Below, in pieces: positions 27,971 through 38,738 of a DNA stretch of 64,000 bases (the first letter of the stretch is position 1; the number at the start of each line of letters is the position of its first letter). A program made the position numbers and the translations under genes. Below the pieces are notes generated by a model, which was not told where the DNA came from, did no database searches, and saw only the letters and a list, made by a program, of their open reading frames with translations. The DNA is from Pseudomonas putida (lineage in GTDB: Bacteria > Pseudomonadota > Gammaproteobacteria > Pseudomonadales > Pseudomonadaceae): contig NZ_CP113097.1 in assembly GCF_026625125.1 (NCBI RefSeq), positions 434,001 through 498,000 of the forward strand. Direction: 5' to 3'.

Positions 27971-28002
27971 TTGGTCAAATCCTGAGCAATTTCCGATATA
28001 AT
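27971..28002 (+). promoter_or_regulatory. Candidate sigma-70 promoter of thiI
   Basis: A perfect -10 hexamer TATAAT at 27997-28002 lies 45 bp before the thiI start. The best -35 candidate, TTGGTC at 27971-27976, is 20 bp upstream, a longer spacer than ideal. Confidence 0.5.
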
Positions 28003-28047
28003 TCGCGCCCCTCATTTTTCGGCAGGCCCTGCGCGCGCTGTTAACCA

Positions 28048-29502
28048 ATGAAACTTATCGTCAAAGTCTTCCCAGAAATCACCATCAAGAGCCGGCCGGT
28101 GCGCAAGCGCTTCATCCGCCAGCTCGGCAAGAACATCCGCAACGTGCTCAAGGACCTCGACCCTGAGCTCGCGGTCGATGGTGTCTGGGACAACCTCGAA
28201 GTGGTCACCCGCGTCGAAGACGAAAAAGTCCAGCGCGAGATGATCGAGCGCCTCACCTGCACCCCGGGGATCACCCACTTCCTGCAGGTAGAGGAATACC
28301 CGCTCGGTGACTTCGACGATATCGTCGCCAAGTGCAAGCAGCACTTCGGTCACTTGCTGGCCGGCAAGTATTTCGCCGTGCGCTGCAAGCGGGGCGGCCA
28401 CCATGACTTCACCTCGATGGACGTCGACCGTTACGTGGGTAGCCAGCTGCGCCAGCAGTGCGGCGCCGCCGGCATCGAGCTCAAGCAGCCTGAAGTGACG
28501 GTGCGCATCGAAATCCGCAACCAGCGCCTGTACGTGATCCACAATCAGCATCAAGGCATCGGCGGCTACCCGCTGGGGGCCCTTGAGCAGACCCTGGTGC
28601 TAATGTCCGGCGGTTTCGACTCCACCGTGGCGGCCTACCAGATGATGCGTCGCGGCCTGATGACCCATTTCTGCTTCTTCAACCTCGGCGGCCGCGCCCA
28701 CGAACTGGGCGTGATGGAAGTGGCCCACTACCTGTGGAAAAAGTACGGCAGCAGCCAGCGCGTACTGTTCATCAGCGTGCCGTTCGAAGAAGTGGTCGGC
28801 GAGATCCTCAACAAGGTCGACAACAGCTACATGGGCGTGACCCTCAAGCGCATGATGCTGCGCGGCGCTGCGCGCATGGCCGATCGTCTGGAAATCGATG
28901 CGCTGGTCACCGGCGAGGCGATCTCCCAGGTGTCCAGCCAGACGCTGCCGAACCTGTCGATCATCGACTCGGCCACCGACAAGCTGGTGCTGCGCCCGTT
29001 GCTGGCCAGCCACAAGCAGGACATCATCGACCAGGCCAACGAAATCGGCACCGCCGACTTCGCCAAGCACATGCCTGAATATTGCGGCGTGATCTCGGTG
29101 AACCCCACCACCCATGCCAAGCGTCACCGCATGGAGCATGAAGAGAAGCAGTTCGACATGGCCGTGCTGGAGCGCGCCCTCGAACGTGCCAAGTTCATCT
29201 CGATCGACCACGTGATCGACGAGCTGGGCAAGGACGTGGAAATCGAGGAAGTCAGCGAAGCATTGCCAGGCCAGATCGTGATCGACATCCGCCACCCTGA
29301 CGCCCAGGAAGACGAGCCTTTGGTGCTCGAGGGTATCGAAGTTCAGGTGATGCCGTTCTACGCGATCAACAGCAAGTTCAAGCAGCTGGATGAAACCCGC
29401 CAGTACTTGCTGTATTGCGACAAAGGTGTGATGAGCCGATTGCACGCACACCACCTGCTCAGTGAGGGACATGCCAATGTGCGTGTTTATCGTCCGGCAT
29501 AA
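28048..29502 (+). CDS. thiI: tRNA 4-thiouridine sulfurtransferase ThiI
   Basis: A 484-residue enzyme that makes 4-thiouridine-8 in tRNA and supplies sulfur for thiamine thiazole. It has an N-terminal ferredoxin-like/THUMP region (residues 1-165). The PP-loop ATP-binding motif is [16 protein letters not shown] (about 186-200). The C-terminal rhodanese domain carries the persulfide Cys in [19 protein letters not shown]. The partner Cys is in EYCGVISVN. All catalytic residues are present, so it is the long, thiamine-competent form. Confidence 0.96.
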   Translation: MKLIVKVFPEITIKSRPVRKRFIRQLGKNIRNVLKDLDPELAVDGVWDNLEVVTRVEDEKVQREMIERLTCTPGITHFLQVEEYPLGDFDDIVAKCKQHFGHLLAGKYFAVRCKRGGHHDFTSMDVDRYVGSQLRQQCGAAGIELKQPEVTVRIEIRNQRLYVIHNQHQGIGGYPLGALEQTLVLMSGGFDSTVAAYQMMRRGLMTHFCFFNLGGRAHELGVMEVAHYLWKKYGSSQRVLFISVPFEEVVGEILNKVDNSYMGVTLKRMMLRGAARMADRLEIDALVTGEAISQVSSQTLPNLSIIDSATDKLVLRPLLASHKQDIIDQANEIGTADFAKHMPEYCGVISVNPTTHAKRHRMEHEEKQFDMAVLERALERAKFISIDHVIDELGKDVEIEEVSEALPGQIVIDIRHPDAQEDEPLVLEGIEVQVMPFYAINSKFKQLDETRQYLLYCDKGVMSRLHAHHLLSEGHANVRVYRPA

Positions 29503-29628
29503 GACCCCAGGGCTGTATGGCGGCAGCATCCGCCATCGCCCTCCCGACCGCCGGGCCCGCTGAGCCTTTTACCTTCATATTGGCCGCCTAGACTGGCGGC
29601 AACCGAATCCTCTGATCGAGATACAGTT

Positions 29629-31449
29629 GTGATCGAAAATCTGCGTAACATCGCCATCATCGCCCACGTTGACCATGGTAAAACCACCCTGGTCGACAAA
29701 CTCCTGCGTCAGTCCGGCACCCTGGAACGTAACGAGCTCAACGACGAGCGCGTCATGGACTCCAACGACCAGGAAAAAGAGCGTGGCATTACCATTCTGG
29801 CGAAAAACACCGCCATCAACTGGAACGGCTACCACATCAACATCGTCGACACCCCCGGCCACGCCGACTTCGGTGGCGAGGTTGAGCGTGTAATGTCCAT
29901 GGTCGACTCCGTGCTGCTGCTGGTCGACGCCCAGGACGGCCCTATGCCGCAAACCCGCTTCGTGACCAAGAAGGCCTTCGAAGCCGGCCTCAAGCCGATC
30001 GTCGTGATCAACAAGGTCGACCGTCCGGGCGCACGTCCTGATTGGGTTCTGGACCAGATCTTCGACCTGTTCGACAACCTCGGTGCAACCGACGAGCAGC
30101 TGGACTTCAAAGTGGTCTACGCCTCGGCCCTGAACGGCATTGCCGGCCTGGACCACACCGCCATGGCCGAAGACATGACCCCGCTGTACCAGTCGATCGT
30201 CGACAACGTACCCGCGCCGGACGTTGACCGTGAAGGCCCGTTCCAGATGCAGATCTCGGCACTGGACTACAACAGCTTCCTGGGTGTCATCGGCGTTGGC
30301 CGGATCGCCCGTGGCCGCGTGAAGCCGAACACCCCGGTCGTCGCCATCGACACCAACGGCAAGAAGCGTAACGGCCGTATCCTCAAGCTGATGGGCCACC
30401 ACGGCCTGCACCGCGTCGACGTCGAAGAAGCCCAGGCTGGCGACATCGTCTGCATCAGCGGTTTCGACGAGCTGTTCATCTCCGACACCCTGTGCGACCC
30501 GACTGCCGTCGAAGCGATGAAGCCGCTGACCGTTGACGAGCCAACCGTTTCGATGACCTTCCAGGTCAACGACTCGCCGTTCTGCGGCAAGGAAGGCAAG
30601 TTCGTCACCAGCCGTAACATCAAGGACCGTCTGGACAAAGAGCTGCTGTACAACGTTGCTCTGCGTGTTCAGGAAACCGATTCCCCTGACAAGTTCAAGG
30701 TATCGGGCCGTGGTGAACTGCACCTGTCGGTACTGATCGAAACCATGCGCCGTGAAGGCTTCGAGATGGCCGTGGGCCGTCCTGAAGTGATCATCCGCGA
30801 AGTGGATGGCGTCAAGCAGGAACCGTTCGAGAACGTCACCATCGACATCCCTGAGGAATCCCAGGGCAAGGTGATGGAAGAGATGGGTCTGCGTAAAGGC
30901 GACCTGACCAACATGGTTCCGGATGGCAAGGGCCGTGTTCGCCTGGAGTACAACATTCCAGCCCGTGGCCTGATCGGCTTCCGTAACCAGTTCCTGACCC
31001 TGACCAACGGTGCAGGCATCCTGACCTCGATCTTCGATCGCTACGACACCATGAAGTCGGGCCAGATGTCCGGCCGCCTCAACGGTGTACTGGTATCGGT
31101 CGAGACCGGCAAGGCACTGACCTACTCCCTGGAAACCCTGCAGGCGCGCGGCAAGCTGTTCGTCGAGCACGGCCAGGAGATCTACAACGGTCAGATCATC
31201 GGTCTGAACAGCCGTGACAACGATCTGGGCGTGAACCCGACCAAAGGCAAGAAGCTCGACAACATGCGTGCTTCGGGCAAAGACGAAGTCATCGCCCTGG
31301 TTCCGCCAGTTCGCCACACCCTCGAACAGGCCCTGGAATTCATCCAGGATGACGAGCTGTGCGAAGTCACGCCGAAGTCGATCCGTCTGCGCAAGAAGAT
31401 CCTGGACGAAGGCGAGCGTACCCGCGCTGCCAAGAAAGCCAAGAACTGA
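29629..31449 (+). CDS. typA: Ribosome-associated GTPase BipA/TypA
   Basis: A 606-residue translational GTPase affecting ribosome assembly and stress responses. It starts with GTG at 29629 ([20 protein letters not shown]). G-motifs are in order: [28 protein letters not shown] and [10 protein letters not shown]. Elongation-factor domains II, III and V follow, then the BipA-specific C-terminal domain. Only a weak GAG lies before the GTG, but the alignment with known BipA N-termini is clear. A strong terminator follows. Confidence 0.96.
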   Translation: MIENLRNIAIIAHVDHGKTTLVDKLLRQSGTLERNELNDERVMDSNDQEKERGITILAKNTAINWNGYHINIVDTPGHADFGGEVERVMSMVDSVLLLVDAQDGPMPQTRFVTKKAFEAGLKPIVVINKVDRPGARPDWVLDQIFDLFDNLGATDEQLDFKVVYASALNGIAGLDHTAMAEDMTPLYQSIVDNVPAPDVDREGPFQMQISALDYNSFLGVIGVGRIARGRVKPNTPVVAIDTNGKKRNGRILKLMGHHGLHRVDVEEAQAGDIVCISGFDELFISDTLCDPTAVEAMKPLTVDEPTVSMTFQVNDSPFCGKEGKFVTSRNIKDRLDKELLYNVALRVQETDSPDKFKVSGRGELHLSVLIETMRREGFEMAVGRPEVIIREVDGVKQEPFENVTIDIPEESQGKVMEEMGLRKGDLTNMVPDGKGRVRLEYNIPARGLIGFRNQFLTLTNGAGILTSIFDRYDTMKSGQMSGRLNGVLVSVETGKALTYSLETLQARGKLFVEHGQEIYNGQIIGLNSRDNDLGVNPTKGKKLDNMRASGKDEVIALVPPVRHTLEQALEFIQDDELCEVTPKSIRLRKKILDEGERTRAAKKAKN

Positions 31450-31467
31450 GTTAGCTCAGGCTGAATG

Positions 31468-31505
31468 AAAACGCCCCCGGTCGAAAGGCCGGGGGCGTTT
31501 TTTTT
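31468..31505 (+). terminator. Rho-independent terminator after bipA
   Basis: AAAACGCCCCCGG and CCGGGGGCGTTTT form a 13-bp stem with an 8-base loop, ending in a run of eight T, 18 bp after the bipA stop. Confidence 0.93.
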
Positions 31506-31624
31506 GTGGGTTTGAGCGAATCTTGTCCCTTTCTGAACAAGATTTATATCTAGGATCCGAAATTTCTGTGGGGATCTTTCAGTGTCAAAGTAAGCACTTT
31601 CGTCATGTGACGTATGAAGTGTCC

Positions 31625-31639
31625 TACATGTAACATGTA
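31625..31639. promoter_or_regulatory. 15-bp palindrome upstream of the TSUP pseudogene
   Basis: TACATGT-a-ACATGTA is a perfect inverted repeat in an AT-rich stretch 134 bp before the TSUP start. A candidate operator by symmetry only; the binding protein is unknown. Nothing else is recognisable in 31506-31772. Confidence 0.35.
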
Positions 31640-31772
31640 CGTGCTAAAAATTCCTATTGATAGTGTCTGCGAGCTATTAATTCTTTGGTCGTATTGATGC
31701 ATCATTCGATTCGCAGGAACCTTTTCCTGATTGGCAGGAACCGCCATACAAAAAAGAAAAAAGGACCTTGAT

Positions 31773-32524
31773 GTGATCGACATTTTAGAAGTTAGTCTGC
31801 CTGGCTTGGCCTCAATGTTTGCAGTGATTCTATTGGCCTATGTCGTATTTGGTATTGCAGGATTCGGTACTGCATTGATAGCCAGCCCAATATTGGCATC
31901 TTCATACCTGTCTCGAAGATTGTTCCGCTGCTGGCATTGATGGACCTGTGTGCAGCAGTGATCAATGTCAGTCGCGATAGCAGCAAGGCTGATTGGAGCG
32001 AACTTAAGCGCCTGGTGCCACTCATGGTGGTCGGTAGTCTGATAGGCGCTACCCTACTTCTCAATGCAAAACCCGATGTTCTGCTACTGGCGTTGGGCGT
32101 CTTTGTGGTCGGATACTGTATTTATTCGCTCCGGAGACGGCAGACTAACCGCCAGTTCTCCCCTATGTTATCAATCCCATTCGGAGCGGTTGGCGGAGTC
32201 TTTAGTGCACTGTTCGGTAGCGGTGGTTTTATCTATGCCATCTACCTCGGCGGTCGACTCCGGGATCCAGATGCGTTGCGCATCACACAGACGACGTTGA
32301 TCGGTTTAAGTACATTGACTCGCGTCGGATTGTTTGTGATTGCTGGGGTTTACCTGGATCCAAGTCTGCTTTTGCTCGCTCTGGTCCTGGCTCCAGGCAT
32401 GTTGATAGGTATCGCAGTAGGGCGTCGGCTGACGCTGAATATGTCCAGAGAGCGGTTTATCAAACTCGTGAATGTAGTCGTGCTTGCTTCCGGCCTGATG
32501 TTGATAATCCGCTATTTTTCCTGA
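31773..32524 (+). pseudogene. TSUP-family permease (TauE/SafE-like), frameshifted
   Basis: The 5' part reads from GTG 31773 (AAGGA upstream) as a TSUP N-terminus ending AGFGTALIASPILAS. The 3' part continues in another frame as IPVSKIVPLLALMDLCAAV through to RYFS at 32524. The frames meet at 31899-31903. Restoring one T there gives LAS-F-IPVSKI, the expected family sequence, so a single-base deletion explains the break. The joined protein would be about 250 residues with seven or eight membrane segments, including FGSGGFIYAIYLGGRL. TSUP proteins export sulfite or organosulfonates; the substrate here is unknown. The region looks more AT-rich than its neighbours. Confidence 0.8.
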
Positions 32525-32669
32525 AAGCCTCCGATACCAAGGTGAGCTTTTGGATGCGCCATGCATCACGGCCCATCCGGTGTCATGTGGTGGCGTCTAG
32601 ACACCCCGCCGACGAAAGCCATGTGTATATCGAGGCGCCTAAAACTTCATAGGCGCTCTGATAGGTTCG

Positions 32670-32776
32670 TCAGCGCCCGGCTGTTTTTGGCTTGTAAGCA
32701 CAATACCCCGGCCGCGGCCCGACCTTCGGGTGGTTCCTGCAGGTATCCGGGCGCTTGTCATAAATGGTGCACAGCC
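32670..32776 (-). pseudogene. Duplicated 3'-end fragment of a ykgJ-type gene
   Basis: Read leftward, it encodes the last roughly 35 codons of the YkgJ-like protein, ending GYCAYKPKTAGR and a stop at 32670-32672. The intact gene at 33885-34289 ends GYCAYKPKAPGR. Bases 32689-32776 are identical to 33904-33991. Beyond 32776 the similarity stops abruptly, so there is no 5' part. A hairpin (GCGCCTA-N8-TAGGCGC, about 32635-32656) follows the fragment's stop. Confidence 0.85.
32689..32776. repeat. 88-bp perfect direct repeat, left copy
   Basis: Identical to 33904-33991, 1215 bp away, same orientation. About 100 bp to the left (32588-32688) are also related to 33805-33903 but clearly diverged, sharing GGCGTCTAGACA near the outer end. 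Confidence 0.92.
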
Positions 32777-33111
32777 CAGCGACCTGGAAAGCCTAGGGGG
32801 ACAGCTTTCCAGTAACAATCAGACGCGAGTCGACAGGGTTTGTAGGGTATTTCGCGAGGACTGATGTCGCCAGCCCAAACCTGTAGGAACTATCTGTATC
32901 AATAGTGGGAAATTTTCTTAGTGGAATAGATGCACAGTGTTGAGTTGCCTTGGGTCGGAGGTGTGAAGACTTGATTTTGGGCAAACTGGAAACCGATATT
33001 TCCAGTGTCGGTTACAGCATGTTTCTTTCTACTCAATTACTTACCAAGCTGTCTTTGGCAATAGCCGATGGCCTCAGTACGCTGCCTGTTGGCAATTGAT
33101 TGAGGCTGAAA
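32777..33111. other. Noncoding left part of the ykgJ-flanked insert
   Basis: An AT-richer stretch with no gene I can support. It holds two inverted repeats, GAAAGC-N11-GCTTTC near 32787 and CTGGAAA-N6-TTTCCAG at 32987-33006. No integrase, transposase or tRNA is present. Confidence 0.5.
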
Positions 33112-33711
33112 ATGAAGGGCAAGGGGTGGAAGGAGCACTTGGCTCGTGGCCAGATCGAGGTCGCAGGCAGTTCGTGGAGTCTGCTTCATTTGCGTCCAAT
33201 CTCACATCAGTTGAAGATCCCGGGCCTGGCTGATGGGGGAATGGGGGAAGTAGCACTGGCGGTCGAGTACTCAAGTCACTGCGTCAGCTATGGTCCCAAG
33301 CAAGGTACTGAACTGGACTTCGAACATATGGGGCACGATCACCTCTTGATCGATCATCGGGCAATTCGCCGTGCCTTCTGCCCTGGTCGTCACAAGCTGT
33401 CAGTTCAGTTGCCTTCGATTATTGCTTCGTTGCCTGAGCGACAGTGCCTATTTACTGGGCATAGCAACTGGTTGACCATTGAGGGTAATCAGTTCGGGTA
33501 TCCGGAGGGCAGTCGATATGAGGTGTATTTCAACTTGCGTCGAGATTCGCCCCGTAGCCTGAAACTCCATGTGGAAAGTGCTTATGTGCGTGACCCTGGC
33601 CATCCTTCGAATCGGCCTACGGCGCTGAAGCGGCACGAGAAGATTAAAGGCTGGTTGCTGATGCTGAAGAAACTGAGAAATGAGCCGATTCGACGGCCTG
33701 TAAGGCGATAG
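33112..33711 (+). CDS. Hypothetical protein inside the direct-repeat-flanked insert
   Basis: A 199-residue protein I do not recognise. It is basic at the C-terminus (LLMLKKLRNEPIRRPVRR). It carries VEYSSHCVSYGP near residue 50, FCPGRHKLSVQLPSIIASL near 90 and VYFNLRRDSPRSLKLHVESA near 140. There is no signal peptide or membrane segment. The ATG at 33112 has GAGG upstream; a TTG four codons earlier is possible. It is the only gene between two direct repeats derived from the ykgJ 3' end and has its own terminator, so it looks like cargo of a small mobile or recombined segment. Confidence 0.6.
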   Translation: MKGKGWKEHLARGQIEVAGSSWSLLHLRPISHQLKIPGLADGGMGEVALAVEYSSHCVSYGPKQGTELDFEHMGHDHLLIDHRAIRRAFCPGRHKLSVQLPSIIASLPERQCLFTGHSNWLTIEGNQFGYPEGSRYEVYFNLRRDSPRSLKLHVESAYVRDPGHPSNRPTALKRHEKIKGWLLMLKKLRNEPIRRPVRR

Positions 33712-33723
33712 CAACCTGTAAAA

Positions 33724-33753
33724 ATACGAAACCCCCAATGAAGGGGGTCGTAT
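33724..33753 (+). terminator. Terminator after the insert gene
   Basis: ATACGA-aa-CCCCC, loop AATGAA, GGGGG-TCGTAT: a two-part stem 12 bp after the stop, without a T run. Confidence 0.6.
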
Positions 33754-33884
33754 CGCGGATGCCCTTAGGGACTAATCCCATCAACCGGCACGGCCGGAAC
33801 CAGATGGCGGCGTCTAGACACTTCCCGAAGGAAGCTCCGTGTACATCAAGACGGTTAAAAGTCTATTGGGTCTCAGATGGCTCG

Positions 33885-34289
33885 TCAACGTCCGGGTGCT
33901 TTCGGCTTGTAAGCACAATACCCCGGCCGCGGCCCGACCTTCGGGTGGTTCCTGCAGGTATCCGGGCGCTTGTCATAAATGGTGCACAGCCGGCTCTTAC
34001 GGTCCAGGTACATGCAGTCATCGTTGCTCATCCGGGTCAGGGTGAAGATCCCCGACTTCTGGTTGAATCGCTCGATGATACCTTCCTTTTGCAGGCGTTT
34101 GGCCACGTTCTTCGGCGGTTCGTCCTTTTCGAACTCGTCCACTACGCCGATGCGGATCAGGTCTTTGATCTTCACTTCCACAGGCAGGGTGCAGCAGGTC
34201 GAATGACAGCCCCCGCACATGTGGCTGGCATAGCGTTGCCAGGTTTCCAGGCGGTCGACTTCGGCTGCGGCAATCAGGGTCGTTTTCAT
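33885..34289 (-). CDS. YkgJ-family zinc/iron-chelating cysteine-cluster protein
   Basis: A 134-residue cytoplasmic protein of the YkgJ (CxxCxxxCC) family. The clustered ligands are CGGCHSTCC near residue 25, then NDDCMYLDRKSRLCTIYDKR and PDTCRNHP, ending GYCAYKP. The function is unknown; the family is proposed to bind Zn or Fe-S. The start at 34289 gives MKTTLIAAAEVDRLETWQ; the frame upstream to 34409 would cross the glgP control region. The last part of the gene lies in the 88-bp repeat and is duplicated at 32670-32776. It is divergent from glgP. Confidence 0.85.
   Translation of the reverse strand: MKTTLIAAAEVDRLETWQRYASHMCGGCHSTCCTLPVEVKIKDLIRIGVVDEFEKDEPPKNVAKRLQKEGIIERFNQKSGIFTLTRMSNDDCMYLDRKSRLCTIYDKRPDTCRNHPKVGPRPGYCAYKPKAPGR
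33904..33991. repeat. 88-bp perfect direct repeat, right copy (inside the ykgJ-type gene)
   Basis: Matches 32689-32776 base for base and covers all but the last few codons of the YkgJ C-terminus. Its position at the 3' end of an intact gene resembles elements that restore a gene end on insertion. Confidence 0.92.
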
Positions 34290-34336
34290 CGTTATAAGGG
34301 GTGGATCACGGTCTTGGGGCGCGCGATGATACCGGA

Positions 34337-34357
34337 GTTGTTCAATTTGTGAACAAC
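34337..34357. promoter_or_regulatory. Inverted repeat between the ykgJ-type gene and glgP
   Basis: GTTGTTCA-N5-TGAACAAC has perfect 8-bp arms, 48 bp before the ykgJ-type start and 119 bp before glgP. The symmetry suggests a repressor operator serving one or both genes. The regulator is unknown. Confidence 0.5.
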
Positions 34358-34475
34358 CTTTTGCCGGATTGGCCAAGCCGGCATGAAAACTGCGAACGGA
34401 GACTGTCACTCCCTGTCGAAGGGTCTAGTCTCAACACTCTCCCGCCACTTTCGCCAATTTGCCCGAGGATGCCAC

Positions 34476-36926
<2,451 letters not shown>

Positions 36927-36931
36927 GCCTG

Positions 36932-36950
36932 GGGGCCGCACAGCGGCCCC
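36932..36950 (+). terminator. Hairpin after glgP
   Basis: GGGGCCGC-aca-GCGGCCCC, an 8-bp perfect stem six bases after the glgP stop, without a T run. Confidence 0.6.
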
Positions 36951-37091
36951 ACCTGACCACTGGCCTGGCGAGCGCTGAACTACCGACCCGATGTGCCGTC
37001 TGACTGCCCAGGCGTGTCTCTTTACTCGCTAGCATTGAACTCTCCCTGTAAACTGCGAGGGTTTTTCTCCCCCATCCTTTCGGAGCCATAC

Positions 37092-38102
37092 ATGTCCCGC
37101 GTTACCTTGAGTCGCTATCTGATTGAGCAGACCCGCAGCAACAATACCCCTGCCGATCTGCGCTTCCTGATCGAAGTGGTGGCGCGTGCGTGCAAGGAAA
37201 TCAGCCATCACGTGTCCAAGGGCGCCCTCGGCGGCGTGCTGGGCAGCATGGGCACTGAAAACGTACAGGGCGAAGTGCAGAAGAAGCTCGACGTTATTTC
37301 CAACGATATCCTGCTCGAGGCCAACGAGTGGGGCGGCCACCTGGCCGGCATGGCGTCCGAGGAAATGGACAACGCCTACCAGATCCCGGGCAGATACCCC
37401 AAAGGTGCCTACCTGCTGGTCTTCGACCCGCTGGACGGCTCGTCGAACATCGACGTCAACGTTTCGGTCGGTACCATCTTCTCGGTACTGCGTTGCCCTA
37501 ATGAATACCTGAGCCAGAACGAAACCCTGAACGAAAACGCCTTCCTGCAGCCAGGTACCGAGCAGGTCGCCGCCGGTTATGCCATCTATGGCCCGCAGAC
37601 CATGCTGATCCTGACCCTGGGCAACGGCGTCAAGGGCTTCACCCTGGACCGTGAGCTGGGCAGCTTCGTCCTGACCCACGAAAACATCCAGGTCCCGGCA
37701 ACCACCGCCGAGTTCGCCATCAACATGTCCAACCAGCGCCACTGGGAAGCCCCGGTTCAGCGCTACGTGGGCGAACTGCTGGCCGGTGAGACCGGGCCGC
37801 TGAAAAAGAACTACAACATGCGCTGGATCGCCTCGATGGTGGCCGACGTGCACCGTATCCTGACCCGTGGCGGTCTGTTCATGTACCCGCGCGACGCCCG
37901 CGAGCCGAGCAAGCCGGGCAAGCTGCGCCTGATGTACGAAGCCAACCCGATGTCGTTCATCATCGAGCAGGCCGGCGGCGCCTCCACCAACGGTTACGAA
38001 CGCATCCTCGACATCAAGCCAGAGAGCCTGCACCAGCGTGTATCGGTGATTCTCGGCTCGAAGGAAGAGGTCGAGCGCGTCACCGCCTATCACAAGGAGT
38101 AA
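37092..38102 (+). CDS. fbp: Fructose-1,6-bisphosphatase class I
   Basis: A 336-residue gluconeogenic phosphatase converting fructose 1,6-bisphosphate to fructose 6-phosphate. The metal-binding motifs are SEEMDNAY and [22 protein letters not shown]-terminal substrate loop with [20 protein letters not shown] and [13 protein letters not shown] follows. The ATG at 37092 is preceded by GGAG. The DUF924 gene begins three bases after its stop, so the two form an operon. Confidence 0.97.
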   Translation: MSRVTLSRYLIEQTRSNNTPADLRFLIEVVARACKEISHHVSKGALGGVLGSMGTENVQGEVQKKLDVISNDILLEANEWGGHLAGMASEEMDNAYQIPGRYPKGAYLLVFDPLDGSSNIDVNVSVGTIFSVLRCPNEYLSQNETLNENAFLQPGTEQVAAGYAIYGPQTMLILTLGNGVKGFTLDRELGSFVLTHENIQVPATTAEFAINMSNQRHWEAPVQRYVGELLAGETGPLKKNYNMRWIASMVADVHRILTRGGLFMYPRDAREPSKPGKLRLMYEANPMSFIIEQAGGASTNGYERILDIKPESLHQRVSVILGSKEEVERVTAYHKE

Positions 38103-38105
38103 ATC

Positions 38106-38702
38106 ATGCTCGCACCTTGGCAGCCGTTGCTGGAGTGGTGGTTCGGTTGGGGCTCCAGTCCCCAGGCCGTGGCTGACGAGAAGAGCACGCTGTGGTTCGG
38201 CAAGCATCACGATGCCGAAGCGCATGCGCTGTTTGGCGAGCTTGTCGAGCATGCCCTGGCGGGCGGGCTCGAGGAGTGGCAGCAAAGCCCGCAGGGGTGG
38301 CTCGGCCTGCTGCTACTGCTGGACCAGCTGCCGCGCATGATCTACCGCGACACGCCGCGTGCCTTCGAGGGCGACCGGCGTGCCCAAGTTGTGGCCCTGC
38401 AGGGGTTGCAGAAGGGCTGGGATTACCAGCTGTTGCCGATTCAGCGGGTATTCGTGCTGCTGGTGCTCGAGCATGCCGAGGTGCTGGACTGGCAGAACCT
38501 GTGCGTTGAACGTTACCAGATGCTGCTGGATGAGCAGCCCGAGGCCAACCGGCGGTTGTTCGAAGGGTTCCTTGATTATGCCGAGCAGCACCAGCGGGTG
38601 ATTGCCCGGTTCGGGCGCTTCCCGCATCGCAATCTGCTGCTGGAGCGGCCAAGCACCAGTGAAGAGATGGACTTTTTGCTGGAGCCAGGCTCCAGGTTTT
38701 GA
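38106..38702 (+). CDS. DUF924 family protein
   Basis: A 198-residue all-helical cytoplasmic protein of the DUF924 (PF06041-type) family, with TPR-like helices. Typical motifs are LEWWFGWG at the start, WFGKHHDAEAHALF near 40, LLLLDQLPRMIYRDTPRAF near 78 and FGRFPHRNLLLERPSTSEE near 177. The biochemical role is unknown. It follows fbp by three bases and ends in a strong hairpin shared with the convergent chemoreceptor gene. Confidence 0.9.
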   Translation: MLAPWQPLLEWWFGWGSSPQAVADEKSTLWFGKHHDAEAHALFGELVEHALAGGLEEWQQSPQGWLGLLLLLDQLPRMIYRDTPRAFEGDRRAQVVALQGLQKGWDYQLLPIQRVFVLLVLEHAEVLDWQNLCVERYQMLLDEQPEANRRLFEGFLDYAEQHQRVIARFGRFPHRNLLLERPSTSEEMDFLLEPGSRF

Positions 38703-38705
38703 GTA

Positions 38706-38737
38706 ACGAATGGGGCCGCAACGCGGCCCCCATTCGT
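38706..38737. terminator. Bidirectional terminator between DUF924 and chemoreceptor genes
   Basis: ACGAATGGGGCCGC and GCGGCCCCCATTCGT pair through 14 bp around AAC, with one extra C. The hairpin occupies almost the entire 36-bp gap between convergent genes. Confidence 0.8.
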
Positions 38738-38738
38738 T

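Noticed and set aside
29575..31317. 580-residue leftward open frame antisense to bipA
   Set aside because: A codon-bias shadow of bipA; the composition is that of an antisense translation.
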